DNA from: Olsenella porci
GTDB lineage: Bacteria > Actinomycetota > Coriobacteriia > Coriobacteriales > Atopobiaceae
NCBI RefSeq assembly: GCF_009695875.1
Contig: NZ_VUNC01000001.1
Location: 248,001-312,000 of the forward strand
DNA: 64,000 nt
Reading direction: 5' to 3'
Part shown: piece by piece, positions 8,282-17,961 of the stretch
Layout: each line of letters opens with the position of its first letter
Position numbering within the stretch: the stretch's first letter is position 1
Program-made: the position numbers and the translations under genes
Notes under the pieces: generated by a model
Databases searched by the model: none
What the model was told of the DNA's origin: nothing
The model's input: only the letters and a program-made list of their open reading frames with translations

Positions 8282-10711
8282 ATGACAGCCAAGAACAACA
8301 GGATCTTCCAGAGCAAGGAGGATTTCCTCACCCAGTATCGCGATGCATGCGAGACGTTCGCGGGCAAGGGCTTTGAGGAGCTCAACGACCAGGAGCGTTA
8401 CTACGTCCTCGCGTCGCTCGTGGCGAGCAAGGCGAAGAACGTGAGGGCTGCCGCCCGTCCCGAGGGCAAGGAGGTCTACTACTTCTCCCTCGAGTTCCTG
8501 ATTGGCCCGCTCCTGGACAACTACCTCCTCAACTTTGGCGTTCGCGACATCGTCGAGGAGGGCTGCAACGATCTTGGTACCCCCCTCGACCGCCTGCTCT
8601 CCCAGGAGGTGGACCCGGGCCTGGGCAACGGAGGTCTCGGTCGTCTCGCCGCATGCTTCATGGATTCCATGGCTGCGCTGGGGATCAACGGCAACGGTAA
8701 CGGGATGCGCTACCGCTACGGCCTGTTCAAGCAGGTCATCAAGGAAGGTCGCCAGGTCGAGAAGATGGACAACTGGCTCGAGCACGGCTTCCCTTGGGAG
8801 ACGCGCAAGAACGAGTCGGCTGTCATCGTCCAGTTTGGCGGTAACGTCGTGCGCCACGAGGAGAACGGCCGCTACTGGTTCACCCAGGAGGGCGGCGATC
8901 TGGTGAAGGCCGTCCCGTACGACGTGCCCATCGTTGGGTATGGCGGAAAGACGGTCAACAACCTGCGCCTGTGGAGTGCCGAGCCCGCCGAGGAGAACTT
9001 TGACCTCGACGCGTTCAATGCGGGCGACTACGCCAAGGCCATGAAGTTCCGCTCCGACGTCGAGGCGATCTCGCAGATCCTGTATCCCAACGACTCCGGC
9101 GAGCATGGCCGCATTCTGCGCCTGAAGCAGGAATACCTGTTCGTCTCCGCCGGCCTGCAGACCATCCTTCGCACGTACGAGAAGAAGTTTGGCCCCAAGT
9201 GGGAGGACCTTGGCAAGCACGTCGCCATCCACACCAACGACACCCATCCCGCCATGTGTGGGCCCGAGCTCATGCGCATCCTGGTCGACGACAAGGGCGT
9301 CGACTTTGACCTTGCCTTCAAGATTGCCCAGGAGACCATTAGCTACACCAACCACACCGTGATGCCCGAGGCACTGGAGAAGTGGCCCATCAACACGTTC
9401 CGCGCCCTGCTCCCGCGCACCTACATGTTCATCGAGGAGATCGACCGTCGCTATCGCGAGAGCTTCCCTCACGATCGCGACAACTGGCAGGACCTTCTCG
9501 CCCAGACCGCGATCCTGTGGGACGGCCAGGTTAGGATGGCCAACCTCTCGGTCATCTTCTCGCACTCCGTCAACGGCGTCTCGGCCCTGCACACGGGCAT
9601 CCTCGAGGCGGAGACCCTGCACGGCTTCTACGAGCTCACGCCCGAGAAGTTCAACAACAAGACCAACGGCATCAGCCACCGTCGCTTCCTTGGCAACGCC
9701 AACCCGTCGTACGCACGGCTCATCAGCAACACCATCGGCGATGGTTGGCTATCCGATGCCAACGAGCTCAAGAAGCTCGAGCCCTACGCCGACGATGCGT
9801 CGTTCCTGGAGGAGTTCGAGAAGGCAAAGCTCGAGAACAAGCGCCGACTCGCCAAGTACATCGCGGACACCACGGGGGTCGAGCTCGACACCTCGATGGT
9901 CTTCGATGTGCAGGTGAAGCGCTTCCACGCCTACAAGAGGCAGCTCCTCAACGTGTTCAAGATCCTCGACCTGTATAACCGCATCATCTCTGACTCCTCG
10001 TTTCAGCCCAGGCCCACCGCGTTCGTGTTCTCGGGCAAGGCGGCGCAGAGCTACACCTTTGCCAAGGAGGTCATCCGCCTCATCAACTCGGTCGCCGAGG
10101 TCGTGAACAGCGACGCTCGCGTCAACGACAAGATCAGGGTCGCCTTCGTCCCCAACTTCGCCGTCTCGAGCGCGCAGCTCATCTATCCCGCGGCCGAGAT
10201 CTCGGAGCAGATCAGCTGGGCGGGCTCCGAGGCGTCCGGCACCTCCAACATGAAGCTCATGATGAACGGCGCGATCACGCTGGGGACCTACGATGGCGCC
10301 AACGTCGAGATCTGCAAGCTCGTGGGAGAAGACAACATCAAGATCTTTGGCCTGCGCACCGAGGAGGTCGAGAACCTCCGCGCGAGCGGCAAGTACTGGG
10401 CGTGGGACGCCTACAACGCCGACCGCCCGCGCCTCGGCCGAATCGTGGACGAGCTCACCGACGGCACCCTCGCGCACCTCTCGGGCAACTTCGAGAGCAT
10501 CCGCGACGAGCTCATGGTCAACAACGACCACGACCTGGTGCTCAAGGACTTCTACTCGTACGTGAGTGCGTGGGAGGAGCTGACCGCCTCCTACGCCGAC
10601 CGCAAGGCCTGGAACCGGTCGGCGGTCCTCAACACTGCTCGGTCGGGATATTTCTCCAGTGACCGAACCATTCGCGAGTACGCCAACGACATTTGGCATA
10701 TTGGAGATTAG
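8282..10711 (+). CDS. glgP: Glycogen/maltodextrin phosphorylase
   Basis: This 809-residue GT35 enzyme releases glucose-1-phosphate from glycogen chain ends using pyridoxal phosphate. The PLP lysine lies in EASGTSNMKLMMNG. Other family blocks are visible: FSLEFLIG near the N-terminus, GLGNGGLGRLAACFMDS, HTNDTHPAM and VKRFHAYKRQLLN. Length is normal for bacterial phosphorylases. A TGAGG ribosome site precedes the ATG. It lies 91 nt after glgB; that gap holds a possible long-loop hairpin (GACCCCA with TGGGGTC) that might set relative expression. Placing phosphorylase between branching enzyme and ADP-glucose genes means synthesis and breakdown are co-transcribed. Confidence 0.96.
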   Translation: MTAKNNRIFQSKEDFLTQYRDACETFAGKGFEELNDQERYYVLASLVASKAKNVRAAARPEGKEVYYFSLEFLIGPLLDNYLLNFGVRDIVEEGCNDLGTPLDRLLSQEVDPGLGNGGLGRLAACFMDSMAALGINGNGNGMRYRYGLFKQVIKEGRQVEKMDNWLEHGFPWETRKNESAVIVQFGGNVVRHEENGRYWFTQEGGDLVKAVPYDVPIVGYGGKTVNNLRLWSAEPAEENFDLDAFNAGDYAKAMKFRSDVEAISQILYPNDSGEHGRILRLKQEYLFVSAGLQTILRTYEKKFGPKWEDLGKHVAIHTNDTHPAMCGPELMRILVDDKGVDFDLAFKIAQETISYTNHTVMPEALEKWPINTFRALLPRTYMFIEEIDRRYRESFPHDRDNWQDLLAQTAILWDGQVRMANLSVIFSHSVNGVSALHTGILEAETLHGFYELTPEKFNNKTNGISHRRFLGNANPSYARLISNTIGDGWLSDANELKKLEPYADDASFLEEFEKAKLENKRRLAKYIADTTGVELDTSMVFDVQVKRFHAYKRQLLNVFKILDLYNRIISDSSFQPRPTAFVFSGKAAQSYTFAKEVIRLINSVAEVVNSDARVNDKIRVAFVPNFAVSSAQLIYPAAEISEQISWAGSEASGTSNMKLMMNGAITLGTYDGANVEICKLVGEDNIKIFGLRTEEVENLRASGKYWAWDAYNADRPRLGRIVDELTDGTLAHLSGNFESIRDELMVNNDHDLVLKDFYSYVSAWEELTASYADRKAWNRSAVLNTARSGYFSSDRTIREYANDIWHIGD

Positions 10712-10738
10712 AAGAGTTTTTGACGAAAGGGGTTCCTC

Positions 10739-11887
10739 ATGAGCAAGAAGGAATGCATCGCGATGCTTCTTGCCGGTGGCCAGGGAAGCAGGCTCGGCGT
10801 TCTCACGCGTGACATCGCCAAGCCCGCAGTGTCCTTCGGCGCAAAGTATCGCATTATCGACTTCGCCCTCTCCAACTGCGCCAATTCGGGCGTTGACACG
10901 GTGGGTGTCCTCACCCAGTACAGGCCGTACCTGCTGCACTCCTACATCGGCAGCGGTGCGGCGTGGAACCTGGACGAGGGCGACGGCGGGGTCTCGATCC
11001 TGCCCCCGTACGCCACGCAGACCGGTGGAGCCTGGTATGCGGGAACGGCGGACGCGGTCACTCAGAACATCGGCTTCATCGAGCAGAACGATCCCGACTA
11101 CGTCCTGATCCTCTCTGGCGACCAGCTGTATCGCATGGACTACCAGAAGATGCTCGAGAACCACAAGCGCCACAATGCGGACCTCACCGTCGCAGTCATG
11201 CCGGTGCCCTGGGAGGACGCCTCGCGCTTTGGCATCATCACGCAGGATGACGACGAGCGTATCCTCAAGTTCACCGAGAAGCCCAACAAGCCCGACAGCA
11301 ACCTCGCCTCGATGGGCATCTACATCTTCAACGCAAAGCTGCTGGTCGACACCCTCAAGGAGGACGCAACCGACCAGACCTCCGAGCACGACTTTGGAAA
11401 GAACATCATCCCCAAGCTCCTTGCCGACGGCAAGCGCCTGTACACCTACGAGTTCCAGGGCTTCTGGCGCGACGTCGGTACCATCGCCAGCTACCACGAG
11501 ACGAGCATGGACCTGCTTGGCCTGCAGCCCGACTTCGACCTGTACGACGCCGAGAACCCCATCATGAGCAACGCCGGCGCCAAGCCTCCCGCGTACGTGG
11601 GACCCAACGGGGCGATAGACGACTGCCTGGTGGGCAACGGCGCGCAGATCTTTGGCAGCGTCAGGCACTCCATCGTCTCCACCTCCGCCTACGTGGGCGA
11701 GAGGGCCGTGGTCGAGGACTCCGTCCTCCTGCCCGGCGCAACGGTGAAGGACGGCGCGCACGTGGTGCGTGCGATTCTCGGCGAGAACAGCGTGGTCGAG
11801 GACAACGTGGTCCTTGGCAGCGTCGACCAAACGAAGGACACCGCGGTCATTGGCAACGACGTGGTGGTCGGAAAGGGGGAGGAGTAA
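10739..11887 (+). CDS. glgC: Glucose-1-phosphate adenylyltransferase, catalytic subunit
   Basis: This 382-residue enzyme makes ADP-glucose, the committed step of glycogen synthesis. The nucleotide loop [15 protein letters not shown], the substrate segment [15 protein letters not shown], and the motifs GTADAV and [10 protein letters not shown] are intact. The C-terminal third is a left-handed beta-helix with hexapeptide repeats ([18 protein letters not shown]). AAAGG precedes the start at 10739. The stop is separated from glgD by only 2 nt, so the two are made together and probably form a GlgC-GlgD heteromer as in Bacillus-type systems. Confidence 0.96.
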   Translation: MSKKECIAMLLAGGQGSRLGVLTRDIAKPAVSFGAKYRIIDFALSNCANSGVDTVGVLTQYRPYLLHSYIGSGAAWNLDEGDGGVSILPPYATQTGGAWYAGTADAVTQNIGFIEQNDPDYVLILSGDQLYRMDYQKMLENHKRHNADLTVAVMPVPWEDASRFGIITQDDDERILKFTEKPNKPDSNLASMGIYIFNAKLLVDTLKEDATDQTSEHDFGKNIIPKLLADGKRLYTYEFQGFWRDVGTIASYHETSMDLLGLQPDFDLYDAENPIMSNAGAKPPAYVGPNGAIDDCLVGNGAQIFGSVRHSIVSTSAYVGERAVVEDSVLLPGATVKDGAHVVRAILGENSVVEDNVVLGSVDQTKDTAVIGNDVVVGKGEE

Positions 11888-11889
11888 CG

Positions 11890-12984
11890 ATGGAGAAGCT
11901 CATCGGCCTCGTCACTGCCAACTACTCCACAAAGTATCCGAGCGCCCTCTCCGAGACGCGCCCCGTGGCCTCCGTCCCATACCTTGGCCGCTATCGCGTG
12001 GTTGACTTCGCGCTCTCCAACATGGCCAACGCGGGCATTCGCACCGTGGGTCTGATCATGCCCTACAACTACCGGTCGCTCATCGACCACGTGGGGTCTG
12101 GGCGTGACTGGAATCTCTCCCGCAAGAAGGGCGGCCTCTTCATCCTCCCCGGCTCCGCCTTTGGCACGTCCCGCACGGGTTCTCGCTTCCTGCTTCGCGA
12201 CCTCGAGCACAACAAGGTCTACCTCAAGCGCAGCACGGCTGACCTGGTCATCCTTAGCTCGGCGAGCTTTGTGTACAACATGGACTACAACCAGCTTACC
12301 GCAGTCCACAGCCAGAGCGGTGCGGACATCACCGTGGTGACCAAGAGTGCTACCGAGAAGGACGTGGACGTTACCGGGTTCGTGGTCGACGACGGCAGGG
12401 TGCACGGCATCCGTCACGGCGTCTCCTTTGGCGACGAGGCGTTTCTCGACTGCTTCGTGGTCAGGCGCGAGTTCCTGCTCAACCTCCTCGACTGGTACGA
12501 GCAGAACGACTACCTCGACCTGTTCGAGGCCCTGTCGGGCGACTACGGTCGCGTGGACGTTCGCACCTATCGCTTTGACGGCTATGCCGAGCCCATCTTC
12601 AACAAGGACGCGTACTTCCGCTCCAACATGCAGATGCTCGACCCCAAGGTCACGGCGGAGCTCTTCCCCGCGGAGAGGCCGATCATGACCAAGGCGCACG
12701 ATAACGCGCCTGCCAAGTTCGAGTCTGGGTCGCATGTGAGCAACTCCGCGGTCAGCGGCAGCTGCCGCATCTATGGCACGGTTACCAACTCCATCCTCGG
12801 CCGCAGCGTCGTGGTGGAGAGCGGAGCCACGGTCAACAACTCCATCGTGATGCAGTCCTGCGTCATCAAGAGCGGTGCTCGCGTTGAGAACGCCATTGTC
12901 GACCGCAACAACGTGGTCCCTGCCGGAACCGAGCTTCGCGGGACGCCCGATGACCTGTTCATCAAGGAGAAGGCCGCGGACTAG
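11890..12984 (+). CDS. glgD: GlgD, non-catalytic/regulatory ADP-glucose pyrophosphorylase subunit
   Basis: This 364-residue paralogue of GlgC has the same fold, but the nucleotide-binding glycine loop is lost (GLVTANYSTKYPSAL replaces [11 protein letters not shown]). That is the signature of GlgD. The substrate-side block PYLGRYRVVDFALSNM and the C-terminal beta-helix repeats (SVVVESGATVNNSIV) are retained. In Firmicutes GlgD raises the activity of GlgC in a heterotetramer. GlgD is unusual among Actinobacteria at large. It lies 2 nt after glgC and 9 nt before glgA. Confidence 0.94.
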   Translation: MEKLIGLVTANYSTKYPSALSETRPVASVPYLGRYRVVDFALSNMANAGIRTVGLIMPYNYRSLIDHVGSGRDWNLSRKKGGLFILPGSAFGTSRTGSRFLLRDLEHNKVYLKRSTADLVILSSASFVYNMDYNQLTAVHSQSGADITVVTKSATEKDVDVTGFVVDDGRVHGIRHGVSFGDEAFLDCFVVRREFLLNLLDWYEQNDYLDLFEALSGDYGRVDVRTYRFDGYAEPIFNKDAYFRSNMQMLDPKVTAELFPAERPIMTKAHDNAPAKFESGSHVSNSAVSGSCRIYGTVTNSILGRSVVVESGATVNNSIVMQSCVIKSGARVENAIVDRNNVVPAGTELRGTPDDLFIKEKAAD

Positions 12985-12993
12985 GGAAACAAA

Positions 12994-14469
12994 ATGTCTT
13001 ATAGGGATAGCAGGAAGATGAGGGTGCTCTTCGCGGCGTCGGAGGCCGTCCCGTTTGTCAAGACGGGTGGCCTGGGCGACGTCGCGGGGTCCCTCCCGCG
13101 CGCCCTCAACGCGGCTGGCGCGGACGTATCGGTGATCCTGCCCAAGTATGGCAGCATTCCGCATGAGTACCAGGACCAGATGAGGCACGTAGCGGAGTTC
13201 TACGTGCCCCTCGCCTGGCGCAACGTGTACTGCGGAATCGAGAAGCTCACCTACAAGGGCGTCACGTTCTACTTCGTGGACAACGAGGCGTACTTCAAGC
13301 GTGACGGCATCTACGGCTACTTCGACGACGGGGAGCGCTACGCGTTCTTCTCCAAGGCGATCTGCGAGGCGATCCAGAACGTCCCCGAGCTCCAGGTGGA
13401 CATCCTCCAGTGCAACGACTGGCAGACCGCGATGGCCCCCGTGTTTCTCCGCGAGTTCTACCAGGGATCGTTGGCGTGCCGCAACGTGAAGACCATCTTC
13501 ACCGTGCACAACGTCAAGTTTCAGGGGCAGTTCTCCGACAAGGTGCTGCAGGACATCCTCGGCCTTGCCGACAATCCCACGGCCGCCAGCCAGCTCTACG
13601 TGGACCGCGACTCCGTCAACTACATGAAGGGCGCGCTCCTGTACTCCGACCTCATCACCACGGTGAGTCCGAGCTATGCCAGCGAGCTGCAGATGCCCTT
13701 CTACGGCGAGGGGATGGATGCCATCTTCCGTCGCCGCTCCAGCTCGCTGCGTGGCATCCTCAACGGCATCGACGTGGATACCTGGAACCCTGCGACCGAT
13801 CCGCTCATCTCGCACCGCTACGCGGTGGACGACATGGGCCCCAAGGCACAGGACAAGGCAGAGCTCCAGCGCGAGCTCGGTCTTGCGGAGGACCCCACGC
13901 GCCCGCTGGTGGTCATGATCGGTCGCCTCACCAACCAAAAGGGCCTCGGCCTGGTTCGCTACGCCATGAACCGACTCATGGACCGTGGCGTCCAGGTTGC
14001 CATCCTGGGCACGGGCGACAAGGACCAGGAGGACGCCTTCAAGTACTTTGACTGGACGTACGGCGACAGGATGGCTGCGAGGATCGCGTTCGACAACGCC
14101 CTGAGCCATCGCATGTACGCCGGCGGCGACATCCTCCTGATGCCGTCCGAGTTCGAGCCCTGTGGCCTCTCCCAGATGATTGCCATGCGCTACGGCACGC
14201 TTCCCGTGGTGCGCGAGACCGGTGGCCTGCAGGACAGCGTGGTTCCGTACAACAAGTTCACGGGCGAAGGCACTGGCTTCCGCTTCGCCAACATGAACGC
14301 GGACGAGATGGCGGACTGCCTGCTCGGCGCATGCGAGGTCTTCTGGACCGACCATGACGCATGGGCTAAGCTACAGCGTCAGGCAATGGAGGCGGACTTT
14401 AGCTGGGACAGGGCGGCCGACGAGTACCTTGGCATCTATCACGACCTTCACCCAGAGATTGACCGATAA
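12994..14469 (+). CDS. glgA: Glycogen synthase (ADP-glucose type)
   Basis: This GT5 enzyme transfers glucose from ADP-glucose to the non-reducing end. The N-terminal KTGGLGDVAGSLP loop binds ADP. The blocks QCNDWQTAM, FTVHNVKFQG and LLMPSEFEPCGLSQM (the last with the catalytic Glu) are all visible, as is the C-terminal GTLPVVRETGGLQDSV. The full reading frame gives 491 residues from the ATG at 12994. An ATG at 13018 (MRVLFAASEAVPF), with AGGA just before it, fits the usual family N-terminus slightly better, so the true start may be eight codons in. Part of the tight glg operon. Confidence 0.96.
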   Translation: MSYRDSRKMRVLFAASEAVPFVKTGGLGDVAGSLPRALNAAGADVSVILPKYGSIPHEYQDQMRHVAEFYVPLAWRNVYCGIEKLTYKGVTFYFVDNEAYFKRDGIYGYFDDGERYAFFSKAICEAIQNVPELQVDILQCNDWQTAMAPVFLREFYQGSLACRNVKTIFTVHNVKFQGQFSDKVLQDILGLADNPTAASQLYVDRDSVNYMKGALLYSDLITTVSPSYASELQMPFYGEGMDAIFRRRSSSLRGILNGIDVDTWNPATDPLISHRYAVDDMGPKAQDKAELQRELGLAEDPTRPLVVMIGRLTNQKGLGLVRYAMNRLMDRGVQVAILGTGDKDQEDAFKYFDWTYGDRMAARIAFDNALSHRMYAGGDILLMPSEFEPCGLSQMIAMRYGTLPVVRETGGLQDSVVPYNKFTGEGTGFRFANMNADEMADCLLGACEVFWTDHDAWAKLQRQAMEADFSWDRAADEYLGIYHDLHPEIDR

Positions 14470-14493
14470 GAGCAGAAGAGGCAGGCGGCCCGC

Positions 14494-17400
14494 TTGAGAG
14501 CAAGGCACATCACCTCCGACGCGCGTTACCGGACCCCCTTCGGCGCCGCCCCCGCGGGCGGCGCCGTCGTGCTGTCCATCGACGTGTGGGACGAGCCGGA
14601 GGCAACAGCGCAACTGCGCATATGGATTGACGAGCGCGGGGAGATTCTTCTTCCCATGACGGGGGAGTGGGAGGACGACCACCTGCACTTCTCTGCACAC
14701 TTCACACCGAGCGAGCCGGAGGTGATCTGGTACTCGTTTCTGATCACCGCTGCCGACGGTGCCGTATGGCGCTATGGCGCCGCCTGCGAGCACGGCTGCG
14801 GCGAGGGCGCGTTTGCCTACGGCGAGCCCCCCTCGTTCCAGATTACGGTGTACCAGCGCCAGCGCACGGTGATGCCCGAATGGTTCAAGGGTGGCATCGC
14901 CTACCAGATCTTTCCTGATCGCTTTGCGCGCGGGGACGACTGGGAGGGCCGCGTGCACGACTCGCTCGACGCTCCCCGCAAGGGGCCAGACCGAGTCCTG
15001 GTCGACGACTGGGGTCGCTATCCCCGCTACGACCGCAACCCAGACGGTTCGGTGCGCAGCTGGGACTTCTATGGCGGCACGCTGGAGGGAGTGAGGGAGA
15101 AGCTCCCCTACCTTCAGAGCATGGGCGTCTCGGTCATCTACCTCAACCCGATCTTCGAGGCCGCCTCCAACCACCGCTACGACACTGCCGACTTCCTGAG
15201 GATCGACCCCATGCTGGGGGACGAGGAGTCGTTCTCCCGCCTGTGCCACGACGCGGGGGAGAGGGGCATCTCCATCATCCTCGACGGCGTGTTCAACCAT
15301 TGCGGGCGAGACTCCCGCTACTTTGACTTCTTTGGCAACTATGGTGGCGAGGGGGCCTACCAGAGCCCACACTCACGCTATCGCAGCTGGTTCAAGTTCA
15401 ACGACGACGGCACGTACCAGAGCTGGTGGGGAGTGGGCGACCTGCCCGACTTCAACCAGGACAACCCCGAGTACCGCGAACTCATCTGCGGCCACGACGG
15501 CGTCATCCGCAAGTGGCTGCGCCTTGGCGCGCGCGGCTGGCGGCTCGACGTGGCGGACGAGCTGTCCGACGACTTCATCGCCGACATCAAGAGTGCCGCC
15601 CTGGCGGAGAAGCCCGACGCCCTTCTCATCGGCGAGGTGTGGGAGGATGCGTCCAACAAGACCGCCTACGGCAAGCTGCGCAAGTACTTTCAGGGTGCGG
15701 AGCTCGACTCGACCATGAACTACCCCCTGCGTCATGCCCTGGAGGACTTTCTCACCAACAAGGCGGGGGCGCCGAAGTTTGTGTCCACGCTCCGCTCGCT
15801 CCAGGAGAACTACCCGCGCGAGAACTTCTACTCCACGCTCAACATGCTGGGCAGCCATGACCGCATCCGGCTCCTCACGATTTTGGGGGACGCGCCGGCG
15901 CAGGCCCAGATGAGCGACGACGAGAAGTACCGCTTCCGCCTGGACGAGGGGCACCGCTCGCTCGCGATCAGCCGCCTGTGGTGCGCGGCGCTCCTGCAGA
16001 TGACGCTGCCTGGCGTCCCCTGCGTCTACTATGGGGACGAGGCGGGCCTGGAGGGCTACTCCGACCCGTATTGCCGCGCGGCCTTCCCCTGGGGGCACGA
16101 GGATGCGGACTGCAAGACCATCTATCGCAATGCCATCGCCATCCGCAAGTCGCTCCCCGTGTTCGTGGACGGTGACTTCGAGCCCTTTGCCATCGGCGAC
16201 GACGTGTTTGGGTTCTGGCGCCGTGACGACGAGAGCTCGGTCTGCGTCCTGGTGAACGCAAGCCTCAAGAAGTCCCACACCGTGAGCGTCCCCGTGGCGG
16301 GCCCGTGCGTGGACGACGTCGTGACCGGCAACGTGCCGGAGGTGGGCGACGACGGCGCCAAGGTGTTCCTCTGGCCGCTTGGGACCTCCGTTCTGTACTT
16401 TCACGAGGAGCAGCGCCTGCAGCAGTCCATGCCCCACGGCATGGGCGTCCTCGCGCACATCACCTCCGTCCCCAACCCGGATAAGCCGGGCGGGCACGGC
16501 ACCCTGGGCGAGCCCACCCGCAGGTTCATCGATTACCTTGCGGCGGGGAAGCAGCACTACTGGCAGGTGCTTCCTGCCAACCCAACCGACTCCTTTGGCT
16601 CGCCGTACGCGGGTCTCTCTGCCTTTGCCGGCAACCGGGAGCTCATGTGGGGCATCGAGAACGGCATCACGTCGTTCAGGGCCGACTTTGAGGAGACCCC
16701 CAGCTTCCGTCGCTTTATGGAGAAGAACGAGCGTTGGCTGATGCCATATGCCACGTTCCTGGCCATTCGCAAGCAGGAGGGTGGCACCCCTTGGCAGGAG
16801 TGGCCAAAGCGCTACCGCGAGTGGTCTCCGCAGCTTGCCGCGAGGGAGGAGCTAAGGGGCGAGGTGCGTCGCGTCTGTGCCACGCAGTACGAGTTCCAGC
16901 GCCAGTGGGACGAGATGCGGCGCTATGCCAATGAGCGTGGCATCCAGCTCATAGGCGACATGCCCATGTACGTCTCGGCTGACTCCGCCGACGTGTGGGC
17001 CGAGCGCAAGATCTTCGAGCTTGGTCCGGACGGCACTCCCGCCCTCCGCGCCGGCTGTCCGCCCGACAGCTTCTCGGCCGACGGCCAGCTGTGGGGCAAC
17101 CCCACCTACAGGTGGGACGTGCTGCGCGACACCGGTTACGACTGGTGGATGCGCCGCTTTGAGCGCGCGTTCGAGCTGTACGACTACGTGCGCCTGGACC
17201 ACTTCTTGGGCTTCTCGTCGTACTACACCATTCCCGAGGGCAAGACCGCCCTTGAGGGGGCGTGGAACTTTGGGCCTGGCCTGGATCTGTTCCGCGAGGC
17301 GAGGCGGCGGTTTGGCGACCTTCCGTTTATCGCGGAGGACCTTGGAACGGTCACCCCAGCGGTTCGTGCGCTGCTGGCGGCGACCGGCTTCCCGGGCATG

Positions 17401-17802
17401 GACGTGATCCAGTTCGCGGACGAGGATGTGAGAAGGGGCTTCCACCCCAAGCCGGGCAAGATGGCCTACACCTCCACGCACGACACCCAGACGCTCCTTG
17501 GGTGGTGCGAGTCTCGCTTTGGCGGCGGCGCCGTGGAGGACGGTCTTGGGCGAGAGGGACTGTCGTACTCCCGCGTGGAGGAGATGCGTGAGCTTGCCGA
17601 GCGTTTGCGCGCCGCCACGCTTGCCACCAACGCGAACGTCGCGATCGTTTCTCTCCAGGACGTCCTGATGCTGGATGACTCTGCCAGGATGAACGTGCCC
17701 GGCGTGGCGACTGGCAACTGGTCGTGGCAGGCGGACCTCGCCGACGTGGAGCAGTCGCAGGGTTTGCTGCGGCAGCTTGCGGAGGAGAGCGGCAGGGCGT
17801 AG
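14494..17802 (+). CDS. GH13 alpha-glucan hydrolase fused to GH77 4-alpha-glucanotransferase (MalQ)
   Basis: This 1102-residue two-enzyme protein starts at TTG 14494, 24 nt after glgA. Residues 1-~640 form a neopullulanase/cyclomaltodextrinase-type GH13 module: a starch-binding N-domain, GGIAYQIFPDRFARGDDW, region I DGVFNH, nucleophile Asp352 (GWRLDVAD), Glu381 (LIGEVWED) and Asp456 (LGSHDR). From ~646 there is a complete MalQ: nucleophile Asp902 (VRLDHFLGF), Glu948 (FIAEDLGTV) and Asp997 (STHDTQTLLGW). Phosphorylase leaves short limit branches; the first half could open or trim them and the second could rebuild chains long enough for GlgP. No separate glgX is visible, so this protein may be the operon's debranching function. 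The two-domain assignment is firm; the precise GH13 specificity is not. Confidence 0.92.
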   Translation: MRARHITSDARYRTPFGAAPAGGAVVLSIDVWDEPEATAQLRIWIDERGEILLPMTGEWEDDHLHFSAHFTPSEPEVIWYSFLITAADGAVWRYGAACEHGCGEGAFAYGEPPSFQITVYQRQRTVMPEWFKGGIAYQIFPDRFARGDDWEGRVHDSLDAPRKGPDRVLVDDWGRYPRYDRNPDGSVRSWDFYGGTLEGVREKLPYLQSMGVSVIYLNPIFEAASNHRYDTADFLRIDPMLGDEESFSRLCHDAGERGISIILDGVFNHCGRDSRYFDFFGNYGGEGAYQSPHSRYRSWFKFNDDGTYQSWWGVGDLPDFNQDNPEYRELICGHDGVIRKWLRLGARGWRLDVADELSDDFIADIKSAALAEKPDALLIGEVWEDASNKTAYGKLRKYFQGAELDSTMNYPLRHALEDFLTNKAGAPKFVSTLRSLQENYPRENFYSTLNMLGSHDRIRLLTILGDAPAQAQMSDDEKYRFRLDEGHRSLAISRLWCAALLQMTLPGVPCVYYGDEAGLEGYSDPYCRAAFPWGHEDADCKTIYRNAIAIRKSLPVFVDGDFEPFAIGDDVFGFWRRDDESSVCVLVNASLKKSHTVSVPVAGPCVDDVVTGNVPEVGDDGAKVFLWPLGTSVLYFHEEQRLQQSMPHGMGVLAHITSVPNPDKPGGHGTLGEPTRRFIDYLAAGKQHYWQVLPANPTDSFGSPYAGLSAFAGNRELMWGIENGITSFRADFEETPSFRRFMEKNERWLMPYATFLAIRKQEGGTPWQEWPKRYREWSPQLAAREELRGEVRRVCATQYEFQRQWDEMRRYANERGIQLIGDMPMYVSADSADVWAERKIFELGPDGTPALRAGCPPDSFSADGQLWGNPTYRWDVLRDTGYDWWMRRFERAFELYDYVRLDHFLGFSSYYTIPEGKTALEGAWNFGPGLDLFREARRRFGDLPFIAEDLGTVTPAVRALLAATGFPGMDVIQFADEDVRRGFHPKPGKMAYTSTHDTQTLLGWCESRFGGGAVEDGLGREGLSYSRVEEMRELAERLRAATLATNANVAIVSLQDVLMLDDSARMNVPGVATGNWSWQADLADVEQSQGLLRQLAEESGRA

Positions 17803-17850
17803 CGCTGGTGAGACACTCGCATGGCGCGGGTTGGCGGAGGGCTTCGGGCG

Positions 17851-17941
17851 GCGTCCCGGGGCCCTCCGTGTCGTTGCGGCTCCGTTTACTGCGCGGAGGC
17901 GGCTGCGTCCCGGGGCCCTTAGTATCGTTGTGGCGCCGTTT
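17851..17941. repeat. Two imperfect 37-bp direct repeats, 54-bp period
   Basis: Copy 1 (17851-17887) and copy 2 (17905-17941) both begin GCGTCCCGGGGCCCT and end CCGTTT, with 32 of 37 positions identical. Each contains the palindrome CCCGGGG/GGGCCC. They lie 48 nt after the stop codon of the GH13-GH77 gene in DNA without a credible gene. Confidence 0.75.
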
Positions 17942-17961
17942 CCGTCGGTGCGGGTTGGGCC

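Noticed and set aside
14494-17802. Possible GlgX-MalQ fusion
   Set aside because: The GH13 half has the neopullulanase-like N-domain and DGVFNH/GWRLDVAD regions, not the GlgX (isoamylase-type) pattern.
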